Positions 30,334 through 36,932 of a DNA stretch of 39,760 nt are shown here, in pieces (the first letter of the stretch is position 1; the number at the start of each line of letters is the position of its first letter). The notes under the pieces were generated by a model that saw only the letters and a list, made by a program, of their open reading frames with translations, did not search any database and had not been told where the DNA came from. This DNA comes from a virus: the IMG/VR virus record IMGVR_UViG_3300042465_004089, positions 1 to 39,760 of that record. The stretch is one strand, 5' to 3'. The translations under genes were made by a program, and so were the position numbers.

Positions 30334-30470
30334 TTAAACTTATACTGATCTTATGTTTTATTACTTTTAGATATTTATACTTAAATAATTTATAACTTAC
30401 TATACTTTAGTTAAATCCTAAGTTAATCTTAGGTTATACTTCAGTTGTAACTTAGGTATAGCGTAACTTA
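30334..30470. repeat. Cluster of AACTTA...TATACT repeats
   Basis: Imperfect copies around 30334-30346, 30374-30383, 30394-30410, 30426-30443 and 30448-30458 share AACTTA or CTTAGG followed by TATACT or TATAGC. The copy TTAGGTTATACTT recurs as a close match at 33482-33494. They may be tandem -10 boxes or operator sites for a DNA-binding protein. Confidence 0.5.
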
Positions 30471-30506
30471 AATAAAGTTCAATTTTTAATTTAAAACATC
30501 AAAGTT

Positions 30507-30517
30507 TGTGCTAGAAT
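30507..30517 (+). promoter_or_regulatory. Rightward promoter of the first early gene
   Basis: TGTGCTAGAAT: extended TGn with -10 TAGAAT, 55 bases before the ATG at 30572. It resembles the leftward TGTGGTATAAT boxes. The -35 is weak. Confidence 0.55.
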
Positions 30518-30571
30518 TCGTTCAAGTAATCGCAAGAATACTCTTATCATCTTAACTTAACAAAGGAAATC

Positions 30572-30976
30572 ATGACAACTCAACCTAACCGTTTTATCAC
30601 CCGCTACAGCGCATTTAAACACAAGACAGCTACCAAGGTATCAACCTTTGCTATTCTGCTCGTTGTAGGCTGTTCTATGCTGTCTGGAGTAGCTAATGCC
30701 AAACCTAGCAGTGATGTTAGTAAAGAAGAAATGTGTTATATGGCTGGTGATTTAGCTTATACAGCTACGACTAAGAAAGATGAGCAAAAAGCTATTGCTG
30801 TTTTTGATAAAATCATCAATCAACCAAATCAATCTCCTGCTACAGTAGCTTACGTTACAATGGTTAAAGAACTTGCGTACTATGGCTTGAATAAACAAGG
30901 AGTATTCCAAGGTGATCGTCTGAAGCAATTGATTCGGTCTAAGTGCTTGAGTATTCATTCTAAGTATTTTGATTAA
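30572..30976 (+). CDS. Exported early protein (signal peptide or lipoprotein), 134 aa
   Basis: Residues 20-43 form a signal sequence (KVSTFAILLVVGCSMLSGVA then NAKPSS). Either signal peptidase I cuts after ANA, or the lipobox-like VVGC at Cys34 is lipidated. The mature part is helical with Cys55 and Cys128 that could pair. First gene of the rightward early block, RBS AAAGGAAATC. An early periplasmic or lipid-anchored protein would suit superinfection exclusion or receptor masking, which is inference. Confidence 0.75.
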   Translation: MTTQPNRFITRYSAFKHKTATKVSTFAILLVVGCSMLSGVANAKPSSDVSKEEMCYMAGDLAYTATTKKDEQKAIAVFDKIINQPNQSPATVAYVTMVKELAYYGLNKQGVFQGDRLKQLIRSKCLSIHSKYFD

Positions 30977-30985
30977 GGAGTAGCT

Positions 30986-31300
30986 GTGAAATCAACTAGC
31001 ATAACACCTAAAATGTTTCTACACATTGCAGAAAAGTATTTCAATGATCCTAATTGTGTTAATCCTTACCTAGGAATTTGTCACCATATCTCTTATGAAT
31101 TTTCAAAGAACTCTCAGCATTCGAAGTTAATTTACGATGAAATGGATGATTTTCTAGAACAACTAGGGTATATTTATGGATGGTTTACCTCTGAATCGGG
31201 TTCAAGGTATACTTCTACACATGAAGCATGGGAATCTCGCGCATATATGTGTATTTTTATGGCAGAGATGTTAAAAGATGGTACACTTAAGAATCTATAG
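30986..31300 (+). CDS. Hypothetical protein, 104 aa (GTG start)
   Basis: GTG 30986 follows AAGGAGTAGCT. Soluble, aromatic protein (YFNDPNCVNPYLGICHHISY; GYIYGWFTSESGSRYTS; AWESRAYMCIFMAEML). No motif recognised. Nine bases after the exported-protein gene, likely one operon. Confidence 0.75.
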   Translation: MKSTSITPKMFLHIAEKYFNDPNCVNPYLGICHHISYEFSKNSQHSKLIYDEMDDFLEQLGYIYGWFTSESGSRYTSTHEAWESRAYMCIFMAEMLKDGTLKNL

Positions 31301-31319
31301 ACTAAGGGAGAAAGTTAAA

Positions 31320-31661
31320 GTGGCTAAATCAATCAAACCAAGCACAAAGATTCTACAAGCAATGGAAATTATCGGTGATCGTAAACTTTGGACTAAGAAT
31401 GCAATTGCTAAGGATAAAAATGACCGTATTGTTAAAGTCAATGACAAAGATGCTGTGTGCTTCTGTTCTATTGGAGCTTTAGATAAAGTAAAAGCTTCAT
31501 ATCAAACTAAAGGGTATCTATCAGGAGCAGTGTTCCATGATACTTATGGTTACAGCTTTAATGCAATCGTTGATTATAATGATGCTCCTGAGACTAAACA
31601 CAAGGATGTAATGAACCTTTTCATGACCGCTGCTTTCTTGGCTTTATCTGAAGGGAAATAA
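31320..31661 (+). CDS. DUF6197-like phage protein, 113 aa (GTG start)
   Basis: GTG 31320 chosen over the in-frame ATG 31278 because AGGGAG precedes it and the ATG lies within the previous gene. Segments FCSIGALDKVKA and IVDYNDAPETKHKDVMNLF match the pattern of DUF6197 (CxxGAL...NDxP..t...V). Unknown function, common in phages and actinobacteria. Confidence 0.75.
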   Translation: MAKSIKPSTKILQAMEIIGDRKLWTKNAIAKDKNDRIVKVNDKDAVCFCSIGALDKVKASYQTKGYLSGAVFHDTYGYSFNAIVDYNDAPETKHKDVMNLFMTAAFLALSEGK

Positions 31662-31665
31662 TAAT

Positions 31666-31836
31666 ATGCACTACAACCGTTTTGATGAAATTGAGTACAC
31701 ATGTATTAATGACTATGTACATCACATTGATATTCTGCTTAAACAAATAGCTGAACTTGAGGAACAACTCAAGAAGTATGAACCTGTTAAGCAGAAAGTT
31801 CCAGCGTTGTTTAAACCTATGGATAATATTGTATGA
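31666..31836 (+). CDS. Hypothetical coiled-coil protein, 56 aa
   Basis: MHYNRFDEIEYTCINDYVHH then HIDILLKQIAELEEQLKKYE, a strong coiled coil of four heptads. Stop overlaps the next ATG (ATGA). Perhaps an adaptor peptide; no family recognised. Confidence 0.7.
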   Translation: MHYNRFDEIEYTCINDYVHHIDILLKQIAELEEQLKKYEPVKQKVPALFKPMDNIV

Positions 31837-32123
31837 CACCACAAGATTCATACAATAAAATAGACCGATTCCTGCGTAACAATCTAAACGACGATGATTA
31901 CGCTGAGTATTCTGAAGCGTTGGATTATATGTATCTAGTACCACAAGGTTGGAAATTAGTACCAGTAGAACCAACACAACATATGTGTAATAAAGCATAT
32001 CAGAGGTATCAAGACTGGAGATATCATTCTGATGGTTCACCATATAATTTAAATGGCTATAAGGAAATCTACAAAGCAATGACTTCTGCAGCACCAGAAT
32101 TAAACCAAAATGAACAGAAATAA
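31833..32123 (+). CDS. Conserved phage accessory protein, 96 aa
   Basis: VPQGWKLVPVEPTQHMCNKA and ending YKAMTSAAPELNQ form the common phage pattern LVPxGxxLVPVEPTxxM...YxAMxxAAP. Function unknown in all cases I know. Coupled on both sides. Confidence 0.78.
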   Translation: MTPQDSYNKIDRFLRNNLNDDDYAEYSEALDYMYLVPQGWKLVPVEPTQHMCNKAYQRYQDWRYHSDGSPYNLNGYKEIYKAMTSAAPELNQNEQK

Positions 32124-32418
32124 CAAAAACGGATACTCAACCACAGAACAACAAACACATGAAATAGAAATAAACAATAAGACCTATTCCATACAAGTAG
32201 ATGTTACATTGTTCGTAAAACCACCGGACTATGCCACATGGGATTCTGACTACGATTTTTATGGTTATACGGAAGTTCAGAACATAAAGATCATAAATAT
32301 TTTTACTGAAGATGAAAACGGAGAAATTGGAGAAACAATTGAGGTACAATTCAGTCAGTTATCCAAGCAAGTGCAGAAAGAAATTAATGCTGCTTTGGAT
32401 GTTTTAGTACTAGAGTAA
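32110..32418 (+). CDS. Hypothetical acidic protein, 102 aa
   Basis: Beta-rich N-terminal half (EIEINNKTYSIQVDVTLFVK) and a C-terminal helix (LSKQVQKEINAALDVLVLE). Starts inside the previous gene. Similar layout to other phage proteins of unknown function. Confidence 0.72.
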   Translation: MNRNNKNGYSTTEQQTHEIEINNKTYSIQVDVTLFVKPPDYATWDSDYDFYGYTEVQNIKIINIFTEDENGEIGETIEVQFSQLSKQVQKEINAALDVLVLE

Positions 32419-32431
32419 ACAGGAGATTAAT

Positions 32432-32689
32432 ATGATTGTGAACATTACACTATGCGACAAATGCTCCGTCCAACTAACCAAAGAAGGTGCAGAGTATCTG
32501 TCTGGTATCAATATCAAAGGTAATCTGCTCATGAAAAGTTTGTTTGCTAATCCGATTGAACTACCAGTATATACAGAAGGTGAAATTTTTCATAGCAATC
32601 TGAAACATATTGCAGAAATTTATCTGAAGACTCATGAACTTGGGTTAGAATCACCGTTTACTGATACAATTCAAGTTGAAATTAAATAA
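32432..32689 (+). CDS. Hypothetical protein, 85 aa
   Basis: One N-terminal CxxC-like pair (CDKCSVQL), then alpha-beta sequence ending TDTIQVEIK. Good AGGAG ribosome site. No family recognised. Confidence 0.72.
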   Translation: MIVNITLCDKCSVQLTKEGAEYLSGINIKGNLLMKSLFANPIELPVYTEGEIFHSNLKHIAEIYLKTHELGLESPFTDTIQVEIK

Positions 32690-32699
32690 GGAAATATCA

Positions 32700-32942
32700 A
32701 TGAACAATAACACCCTACAATTAGTCGCTAGTGCTACTGTTGCTTTGCAAAGCACAAGTGATATGCTAGTTAAACAAATGCAGGAGATTGTACGTAAGAC
32801 TGAACTGTTAAAACAAGCGTTGCATGCTCTTGGTCTTAACCGTGTAATGGCTCAAGATGCTAACGGGGATTACACTAAAGAAGTTACTCCCAAGATTCAG
32901 GTTGCAACAATCGAAGCTATTGAGAAGGAACTATCACTATGA
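32700..32942 (+). CDS. Hypothetical helical protein, 80 aa
   Basis: ATG 32700 selected for its AAGGAAATATC site; the longer in-frame start at 32676 overlaps the previous gene. Helical (LQLVASATVALQSTSDMLVK; EIVRKTELLKQALHALGL). The stop overlaps the next start (ATGA). Confidence 0.72.
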   Translation: MNNNTLQLVASATVALQSTSDMLVKQMQEIVRKTELLKQALHALGLNRVMAQDANGDYTKEVTPKIQVATIEAIEKELSL

Positions 32943-33139
32943 CTTGGCGCGTTAATACTCTACCAAAAGACTGCATTGAACTGTATAATCTATCAGAAGA
33001 AGGTGGTCCGGTTATTCGGTGTTATCCTGATGGTAGTATTAATCTATCTGAGATTCCTCAGTATGGTGGAGAGGAAACTGATCATGGGTTATTTCCTACA
33101 ATAAACTCTGCAATGGATTTCTGTAAAGATTGGAATTAA
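32939..33139 (+). CDS. Hypothetical protein, 66 aa
   Basis: MTWRVNTLPKDCIELYNLSE then GGEETDHGLFPTINSAMDF. Acidic soluble protein in a coupled chain of small genes. No family recognised. Confidence 0.7.
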   Translation: MTWRVNTLPKDCIELYNLSEEGGPVIRCYPDGSINLSEIPQYGGEETDHGLFPTINSAMDFCKDWN

Positions 33140-33141
33140 TT

Positions 33142-33480
33142 ATGAGTAAAATTTACACTCCAAATAACTGGCAAATTATTCATGGTCAACCTAAAGATAA
33201 AACCAAAGGTTATTACAGAATCATCGCAGGATGGTCCGGTAGTTATATGTATGGAACTAGCTGGAAAGTTAGCTCTGGTTGTGAACAAGTGTTTGATCTT
33301 GGAGATAGCTGGAAAGTAACGCAGAGTTCAGGTAGCGTTTATAATTTAAGTAAATCTTCGGAGTATTCTAGTGTTGCAACAGCAGGAGTACTAGAGGCTT
33401 TACAGGAGCACTATCTTGCTTGTGATATTACTGTTGTAAAGATGGAAAATATTTTGAAGAATTTTGGTATTTATCTCTGA
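33142..33480 (+). CDS. Conserved phage protein, 112 aa
   Basis: ATG 33142 follows TTGGAATTAATT (weak site), probably coupled to the gene before. YYRIIAGWSGSYMYGTSWKV, SSGCEQV and SVYNLSKSSEYSS are segments of a small phage family rich in Gly, Ser and Trp. Function unknown. Confidence 0.75.
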   Translation: MSKIYTPNNWQIIHGQPKDKTKGYYRIIAGWSGSYMYGTSWKVSSGCEQVFDLGDSWKVTQSSGSVYNLSKSSEYSSVATAGVLEALQEHYLACDITVVKMENILKNFGIYL

Positions 33481-33481
33481 T

Positions 33482-33498
33482 TTAGGTTATACTTTAGG
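33482..33498 (+). promoter_or_regulatory. Repeat-type promoter box before the 80-aa gene
   Basis: TTAGGTTATACTTTAGG, matching the TTAGGTTATACTTCAG copy in the divergent region (30430s), 25-40 bases before the ATG at 33524. TATACT would be the -10. Confidence 0.45.
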
Positions 33499-33523
33499 CT
33501 TACCAACAAACATGGGAATTAAT

Positions 33524-33766
33524 ATGTTTAGACAGAACGACAATAACCTCGGTTACTTCGTGGAGAAAGAATTCAAGCATGAATTTACCTACAGGCTGAC
33601 TACTGATGAATGGGCATTGGATCATGGGTTTAAACACGAAATAGACTGTGGAGAAATCCGCTTTGGTAACGTGAGTAAAACCAGAGCTTATATTTGTAGT
33701 GGTGAAGATGAAGACGGTAGACCTGATGTTGAAACTTGGAATCTATCTAAGCATGTTATTTATTAG
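33524..33766 (+). CDS. Hypothetical acidic protein, 80 aa
   Basis: ATG 33524 has GGGA seven bases upstream; starts at 33464 and 33512 are less favourable. MFRQNDNNLGYFVEKEFKHE ... CSGEDEDGRPDVETWNLSKH. Acidic and soluble. No family recognised. Confidence 0.68.
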   Translation: MFRQNDNNLGYFVEKEFKHEFTYRLTTDEWALDHGFKHEIDCGEIRFGNVSKTRAYICSGEDEDGRPDVETWNLSKHVIY

Positions 33767-33948
33767 GAGATAGGGTGTAAGTGTTGATATATAAAGTATC
33801 AAATAATTTTATACGGATTCATTTTCAAATATCAATTATTTTTGTAGGGATTTGAAAAGATTTTGTGGTAATCCTAACCTGAACTCAAATTTCTATTCAA
33901 ATTTGTATTACAATCTCTACTTGATCAACTAATCCTGAAAGGTAAACC
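33767..33948. other. Non-coding region with a diverged copy of the 44-bp repeat
   Basis: 182 AT-rich bases. CAAATAATTTTAT (33809-33821) and TTTGAAAAGATTTTGTGGTA (about 33852-33871) resemble the two halves of the 44-bp repeat at 34398-34485. No gene seen. TTACAAT at about 33908 could be a -10 for the next gene. Confidence 0.55.
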
Positions 33949-34392
33949 GTGGCTTATATCCAACCTGTTAGCTCTGGTGTTACGGACGAAACCAATGAAG
34001 ATACGAACGATTGTGCTCTGCGTGCTTATTGCAACGTTACAGGTAAATCCTTCAAAGATGCACAGATTATCTTCGCTAAACAAGGCAGGAAATACAAGAA
34101 AGGTACTCAGTATAAAGCCCTGCATAAAATCTACACTAACGCAGGTATGACTGCTGTTTTAATAGGTTATACAAAGCTTTGTAGCTACATTGAGTACATC
34201 AGTGGTATGAAGAGTAAATCACCCGCCAAAACGCTTAAAAACATGCTTATTGACCCTCAGTACAGCAAAGGTAAATACGTGTTCTGTACTGCTCGTCACG
34301 CATTGGCTGTAATCGATGGTAAGGTGGTTGATACATACGCTAATAAAGAAAGTATTCGTGTTTATTTGGTTTACAGTGTACCTGAGGTTTAA
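33949..34392 (+). CDS. Papain-like cysteine-protease-fold phage protein (GTG start)
   Basis: 147 aa from GTG 33949 (AAGGTAAACC upstream). NDCALRAYCNVTG (Cys22) and CTARHALAVIDGKVVDTY (His117, Asp123 or Asp128) give the Cys...His-Asp order of papain-like folds; KSPAKTLKNML lies between them. The pattern matches an uncharacterised phage family. It could process host or phage proteins early in infection; activity is inferred from motif order only. Confidence 0.72.
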   Translation: MAYIQPVSSGVTDETNEDTNDCALRAYCNVTGKSFKDAQIIFAKQGRKYKKGTQYKALHKIYTNAGMTAVLIGYTKLCSYIEYISGMKSKSPAKTLKNMLIDPQYSKGKYVFCTARHALAVIDGKVVDTYANKESIRVYLVYSVPEV

Positions 34393-34710
34393 CTACCAAA
34401 TAATTTTGTAGCCTTTTCAAAAAGATTTCTGTAGTAATTTGAAATAATTTTGTAGCCTTTTCAAAAAGATTTCTGTAGTAATTTGAAATAATTTTGTAAT
34501 TATTCTAAACCGATTTCAAATTTTATTTGGTTTTAATATCGAATATTAATTATGATAACAACTACTGGTTGTTCTTAAGTTTAATAAATCGAATCACTTC
34601 AGTTAAATAATCAGTAAAATACTCAATAAAATCAACAATCTTTTGGTGCTTATTGATTAGAATATCGAATCATATCCAAATAATTTCAATCATTGATAAA
34701 GGTTAAATGC
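34393..34710. other. Non-coding AT-rich region between the protease-like and HNH genes
   Basis: 318 bases. Holds the 44-bp tandem repeat (first third), then AATATCGAAT-type boxes near 34536, 34588 and 34664. No gene or clear promoter beyond AT-rich -10-like sequences. Iteron-like organisation is possible. Confidence 0.6.
34398..34498 (+). repeat. 44-bp tandem direct repeat, two full copies plus a partial
   Basis: 34398-34441 and 34442-34485 are identical over all 44 bases; 34486-34498 begins a third copy that ends after 13 bases. Each unit contains AAATAATTTTGTAG and CAAAAAGATTTCTGTAG. Diverged copies lie upstream of the adjacent gene. Confidence 0.95.
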
Positions 34711-35496
34711 ATGTCTAAAAGTAAATTGAAAGTAGGTGATATCTTCCAGAGCACATCAGGTAATACTTACACTGTTGTGGAGAATCTACCTGACTGTAAA
34801 TCTAGGGTTAGATTCAATGATGAATTTGGGTATGAAGTTGTTAGTGATAACAGTGTTATACGTAGAGGTAGTCTAAAGAATCCGTATTATAGAAAGTTAT
34901 TCGGTAAAGGTTACTTCGGAGTGGGACCGTATAAGAGTAAGATGGGTTCAACAACACAAGGGTTTGCGAATACTAAAGAGTATATGGCATGGATTAACAT
35001 GTTGTCTCGTTGTTACTACGAAAAGTATATCCAAAGAAATACTGGTAATAAAGTGTATGAAGATGCTGAAGTATGTGACGAATGGTTAAATTTCCAAACT
35101 TTTGCAAAATGGTTTACTGAGAAATATGTTTATACTCAGCTTAAAGAACATAATACTAAAGTTGCATTAGACAAAGATATCCTTGGTGAAGGTAGTAAAT
35201 TATACAGTCCAGAAACTTGTGCTCTTGTTCCTGTTGAAATTAACACTGCTTTAATTGGTTGTTCTGGTGTATTATCAGGAAAAGGTAAAATTACTTGTAG
35301 ATTAACTAAAAATGGAAAGTACTCCATTACTTTGACCAATAGAGATGGTACAACTCGTGGTGTTCAAGGTCTTAATTCAGTAGAAGATTGTTTGAGTGTT
35401 TACATGGAGCATAAACGAATTGTATTAAGAGAATTAGCAGAAAAATATAAACACATTTTAGAACATAAAGTTTATGAGAAATTAGCTAAGTTTTAG
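34711..35496 (+). CDS. HNH homing endonuclease-like protein
   Basis: 261 aa from ATG 34711 (AAAGG eight bases upstream). The N-terminus VGDIFQSTSGNTYTVVE is a small beta domain seen in related phage proteins. GYFGVGPYK, YMAWINMLSRCYYEKY, VCDEWLNFQTFAKWF and LDKDILGEG...YSPETCALVP are the hallmark segments of this HNH-type family. Flanked on both sides by long non-coding stretches, as expected for an inserted mobile gene. Confidence 0.85.
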   Translation: MSKSKLKVGDIFQSTSGNTYTVVENLPDCKSRVRFNDEFGYEVVSDNSVIRRGSLKNPYYRKLFGKGYFGVGPYKSKMGSTTQGFANTKEYMAWINMLSRCYYEKYIQRNTGNKVYEDAEVCDEWLNFQTFAKWFTEKYVYTQLKEHNTKVALDKDILGEGSKLYSPETCALVPVEINTALIGCSGVLSGKGKITCRLTKNGKYSITLTNRDGTTRGVQGLNSVEDCLSVYMEHKRIVLRELAEKYKHILEHKVYEKLAKF

Positions 35497-35642
35497 GTTT
35501 AAAAAGGTCAAATGGGCTATGTAAAATATAATTAGAGTGTAATTTTATTCAAAAGTCCAGTTACCAAAATTAACTAGAAAGTCGCCCTATAAGTTGATTT
35601 GCAAAGCCGTAGCACCATATGTCAATCATAGTTTCGCCAACG

Positions 35643-35670
35643 ATATAATATCAAATCATATAATATCAAA
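35643..35670 (+). repeat. Direct repeat ATATAATATCAAA x2
   Basis: Exact 13-bp copies at 35643-35655 and 35658-35670 with 15-bp period. Confidence 0.85.
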
Positions 35671-35763
35671 CGATAAACTATCTTTTAATATACTATTAAT
35701 TTAATAACAAAGTAGAACATAAGGGTATATGACCCGATAGTCTAGTATTTAAATGTATGGTTT

Positions 35764-35806
35764 AGTCTATTAATAGACTGTTCAGTAATAATCTGGATTG
35801 TACAAT
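35764..35806 (+). promoter_or_regulatory. Perfect 16-bp palindrome next to a -10 box
   Basis: AGTCTATTAATAGACT (35764-35779) is fully palindromic and lies 21 bases before TACAAT (35801-35806). The spacing places the palindrome over the -35 position, as an operator would be. No gene starts until 36063. Confidence 0.55.
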
Positions 35807-35944
35807 AAGTGACTAGCTAGTAATATTATCCTTTAGTTTGACAAGGTTAAGCAATCGCTTGATTGCGCTTGTTATGATTTTATGTTACTCGCGTGCGTAT
35901 GCGTGCGCGCTTTCATTCCAGTGCAGCAACGTTTATAGCAGGGT

Positions 35945-36023
35945 TAGCGCTGCAACACGATAATTTGGTTATTTTTCGTAGACCTGACGGTTTAGCGTTT
36001 TTATTGTTAGAATAAACACATGC
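35945..36023 (+). promoter_or_regulatory. Conserved early-promoter block, copy A
   Basis: A 79-bp block from TAGCGCT to ACATGC, closely repeated at 39134-39213. Within it CTGACGG and TAGAAT (36008-36013) fit -35 and -10 boxes with 17-18 bp spacing. It lies 40 bases before the 64-aa gene at 36063. Copy B also precedes a small gene. Confidence 0.75.
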
Positions 36024-36062
36024 CAAGCAATACCGCATAGGCTAACCAAAGGAAAATTTACT

Positions 36063-36257
36063 ATGATGCAAGCTGTTTATCCCTCAAAAAAAGCACTTAA
36101 AGAATCAATTGGTCAACCATTGAAATACAATGAAACTTCATTCTTTGGCCCAGAATACAAACCCGACGGTAAATTTTGCGTTGCAGACTATTCGCCTAAG
36201 CGCAAATGGTTTGCACAAGTGACAATGAAAGAAGGAAAAATATTCAAGGTGGAGTAA
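36063..36257 (+). CDS. Conserved small phage protein, 64 aa
   Basis: MMQAVYPSKKALKESIGQPL, YNETSFFGPEY and KWFAQVTMKEGKIFKVE match the segments of a small protein found in many phages, function unknown. AAAGGAAAATTTACT ribosome site; ATG 36063 or 36066. Confidence 0.78.
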   Translation: MMQAVYPSKKALKESIGQPLKYNETSFFGPEYKPDGKFCVADYSPKRKWFAQVTMKEGKIFKVE

Positions 36258-36267
36258 AAATAAGTTC

Positions 36268-36294
36268 ACCCTAGGTTAAAATCTAGGGTACAAT
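36268..36294 (+). promoter_or_regulatory. Hairpin-associated promoter, GGGTACAAT type
   Basis: ACCCTAG (36268-36274) and CTAGGGT (36283-36289) form an inverted repeat running into TACAAT (36289-36294); TTCACC is a possible -35. It is near identical to 30280-30300. Drives the 52-aa gene. Confidence 0.6.
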
Positions 36295-36325
36295 TAAAAT
36301 TCAATCAATTAATTAGGTAAATATC

Positions 36326-36484
36326 ATGCGTTCTGAATACTCGGCAAACGAACAAATGGCAACTTCTAAAATTCGGGTAAACTATACGCCAGTGAAAGCA
36401 ACCAAAACACAAAAGGCTTTTCCGTGGGTTAATCTCGGTCTGTGGCTGGTGGTGTTGCCTATGGTGGCAAAGTTTGCAAGTTAA
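36326..36484 (+). CDS. Small single-pass membrane protein, 52 aa
   Basis: Polar start MRSEYSANEQMATSKIRVNY, then one membrane helix (FPWVNLGLWLVVLPMVAKFA). RBS TTAGGTAAATATC. Early membrane peptide of unknown role. Confidence 0.68.
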   Translation: MRSEYSANEQMATSKIRVNYTPVKATKTQKAFPWVNLGLWLVVLPMVAKFAS

Positions 36485-36493
36485 GGTGATACC

Positions 36494-36688
36494 ATGTTAA
36501 AATTAGGTGATAATGTAAATATATCAGATTCTTCAATTGATTGTCCTACAATGCAAGGGATAATTATTGACTGTTTATCTTGCGAGGAATTTGAAATTAT
36601 GTATCATGATGGAGTAGAATATACATTCGGATTATTTTATTCATCTGATTTAACCAAAAGTGAAACACAATGGAATTCTCACAATTAA
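36494..36688 (+). CDS. Hypothetical protein, 64 aa
   Basis: MLKLGDNVNISDSSIDCPTM then IIIDCLSCEEFEIMYHDGVE: small beta-barrel-like protein. AAGGTGATACC ribosome site. No family recognised. Confidence 0.7.
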   Translation: MLKLGDNVNISDSSIDCPTMQGIIIDCLSCEEFEIMYHDGVEYTFGLFYSSDLTKSETQWNSHN

Positions 36689-36783
36689 TCGATTTTGTGA
36701 AAGATGAATCCGAAGGGTTCAGATTCATGATAGAATATATGGACTACATCAAGGTTTATTTACTTCAACTTAAAGGGCAATAA
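36670..36783 (+). CDS. Hypothetical protein, 37 aa
   Basis: MEFSQLIDFVKDESEGFRFM ... YIKVYLLQLKGQ. Starts inside the preceding gene; acidic helix followed by a hydrophobic helix. It carries a 29-nt element also present at 28256-28284. Short, so moderate confidence. Confidence 0.55.
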   Translation: MEFSQLIDFVKDESEGFRFMIEYMDYIKVYLLQLKGQ

Positions 36784-36784
36784 A

Positions 36785-36877
36785 ATGAAAACGCAAGCAT
36801 ACAATGAAGATAAACGCAATCAAGGTAAACCCTCGCGTGATAGGAAACAACAAAGAGAAAATAAGCGACAATTTTAA
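36785..36877 (+). CDS. Very basic hypothetical peptide, 30 aa
   Basis: MKTQAYNEDKRNQGKPSRDR then KQQRENKRQF: about one third Lys/Arg. The frame begins 1 base after the previous stop with AAAGGGCAATAAA upstream. Could bind nucleic acid; could also be spurious. Confidence 0.5.
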   Translation: MKTQAYNEDKRNQGKPSRDRKQQRENKRQF

Positions 36878-36894
36878 GCGAAACAGTAAAATAG

Positions 36895-36905
36895 TGTGGT
36901 ACACT
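36895..36905 (+). promoter_or_regulatory. Forward copy of the TGTGGTA extended -10
   Basis: TGTGGTACACT, 9/11 matches to TGTGGTATAAT, 27 bases before the ATG at 36933. Confidence 0.4.
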
Positions 36906-36932
36906 AAAGCTTCATTCAATCAAGGAAATAAG

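Larger units (their letters stand above)
30113..30571. other. Divergent non-coding control region
   Basis: About 460 bases of very AT-rich DNA between the leftward and rightward blocks. It contains no convincing gene, only promoter-like boxes on both strands and a cluster of AACTTA/TATACT repeats. This is the main strand switch of the window. A replication origin here is possible but not shown. Confidence 0.7.
35497..36062. other. 566-bp non-coding region
   Basis: No gene longer than a few codons on either strand. Contents: a 13-bp direct repeat pair (35643-35670), an inverted repeat TTAATA-TAC-TATTAA (35685-35699), a 16-bp palindrome (35764-35779), a TACAAT box (35801-35806), TTGACA (35838-35843) next to GCAATC-GCTT-GATTGC (35850s), an unusually CG-rich tract GCGTGCGTATGCGTGCGCGC near 35892-35911, and the conserved 79-bp promoter block. 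It could be a regulatory hub or origin. Confidence 0.65.

Noticed and set aside
31621-32094. 157-aa reverse frame
   Set aside because: Antisense to three coupled forward genes; hydrophobic only because AT-rich codons are read backwards.
34398-34498. CRISPR array
   Set aside because: Repeats are directly adjacent without spacers and no Cas gene is present.
35838-35878. TTGACA (35838) with TATGAT (35873) as a sigma-70 promoter
   Set aside because: Spacing is 29 bp, too long for a standard promoter.
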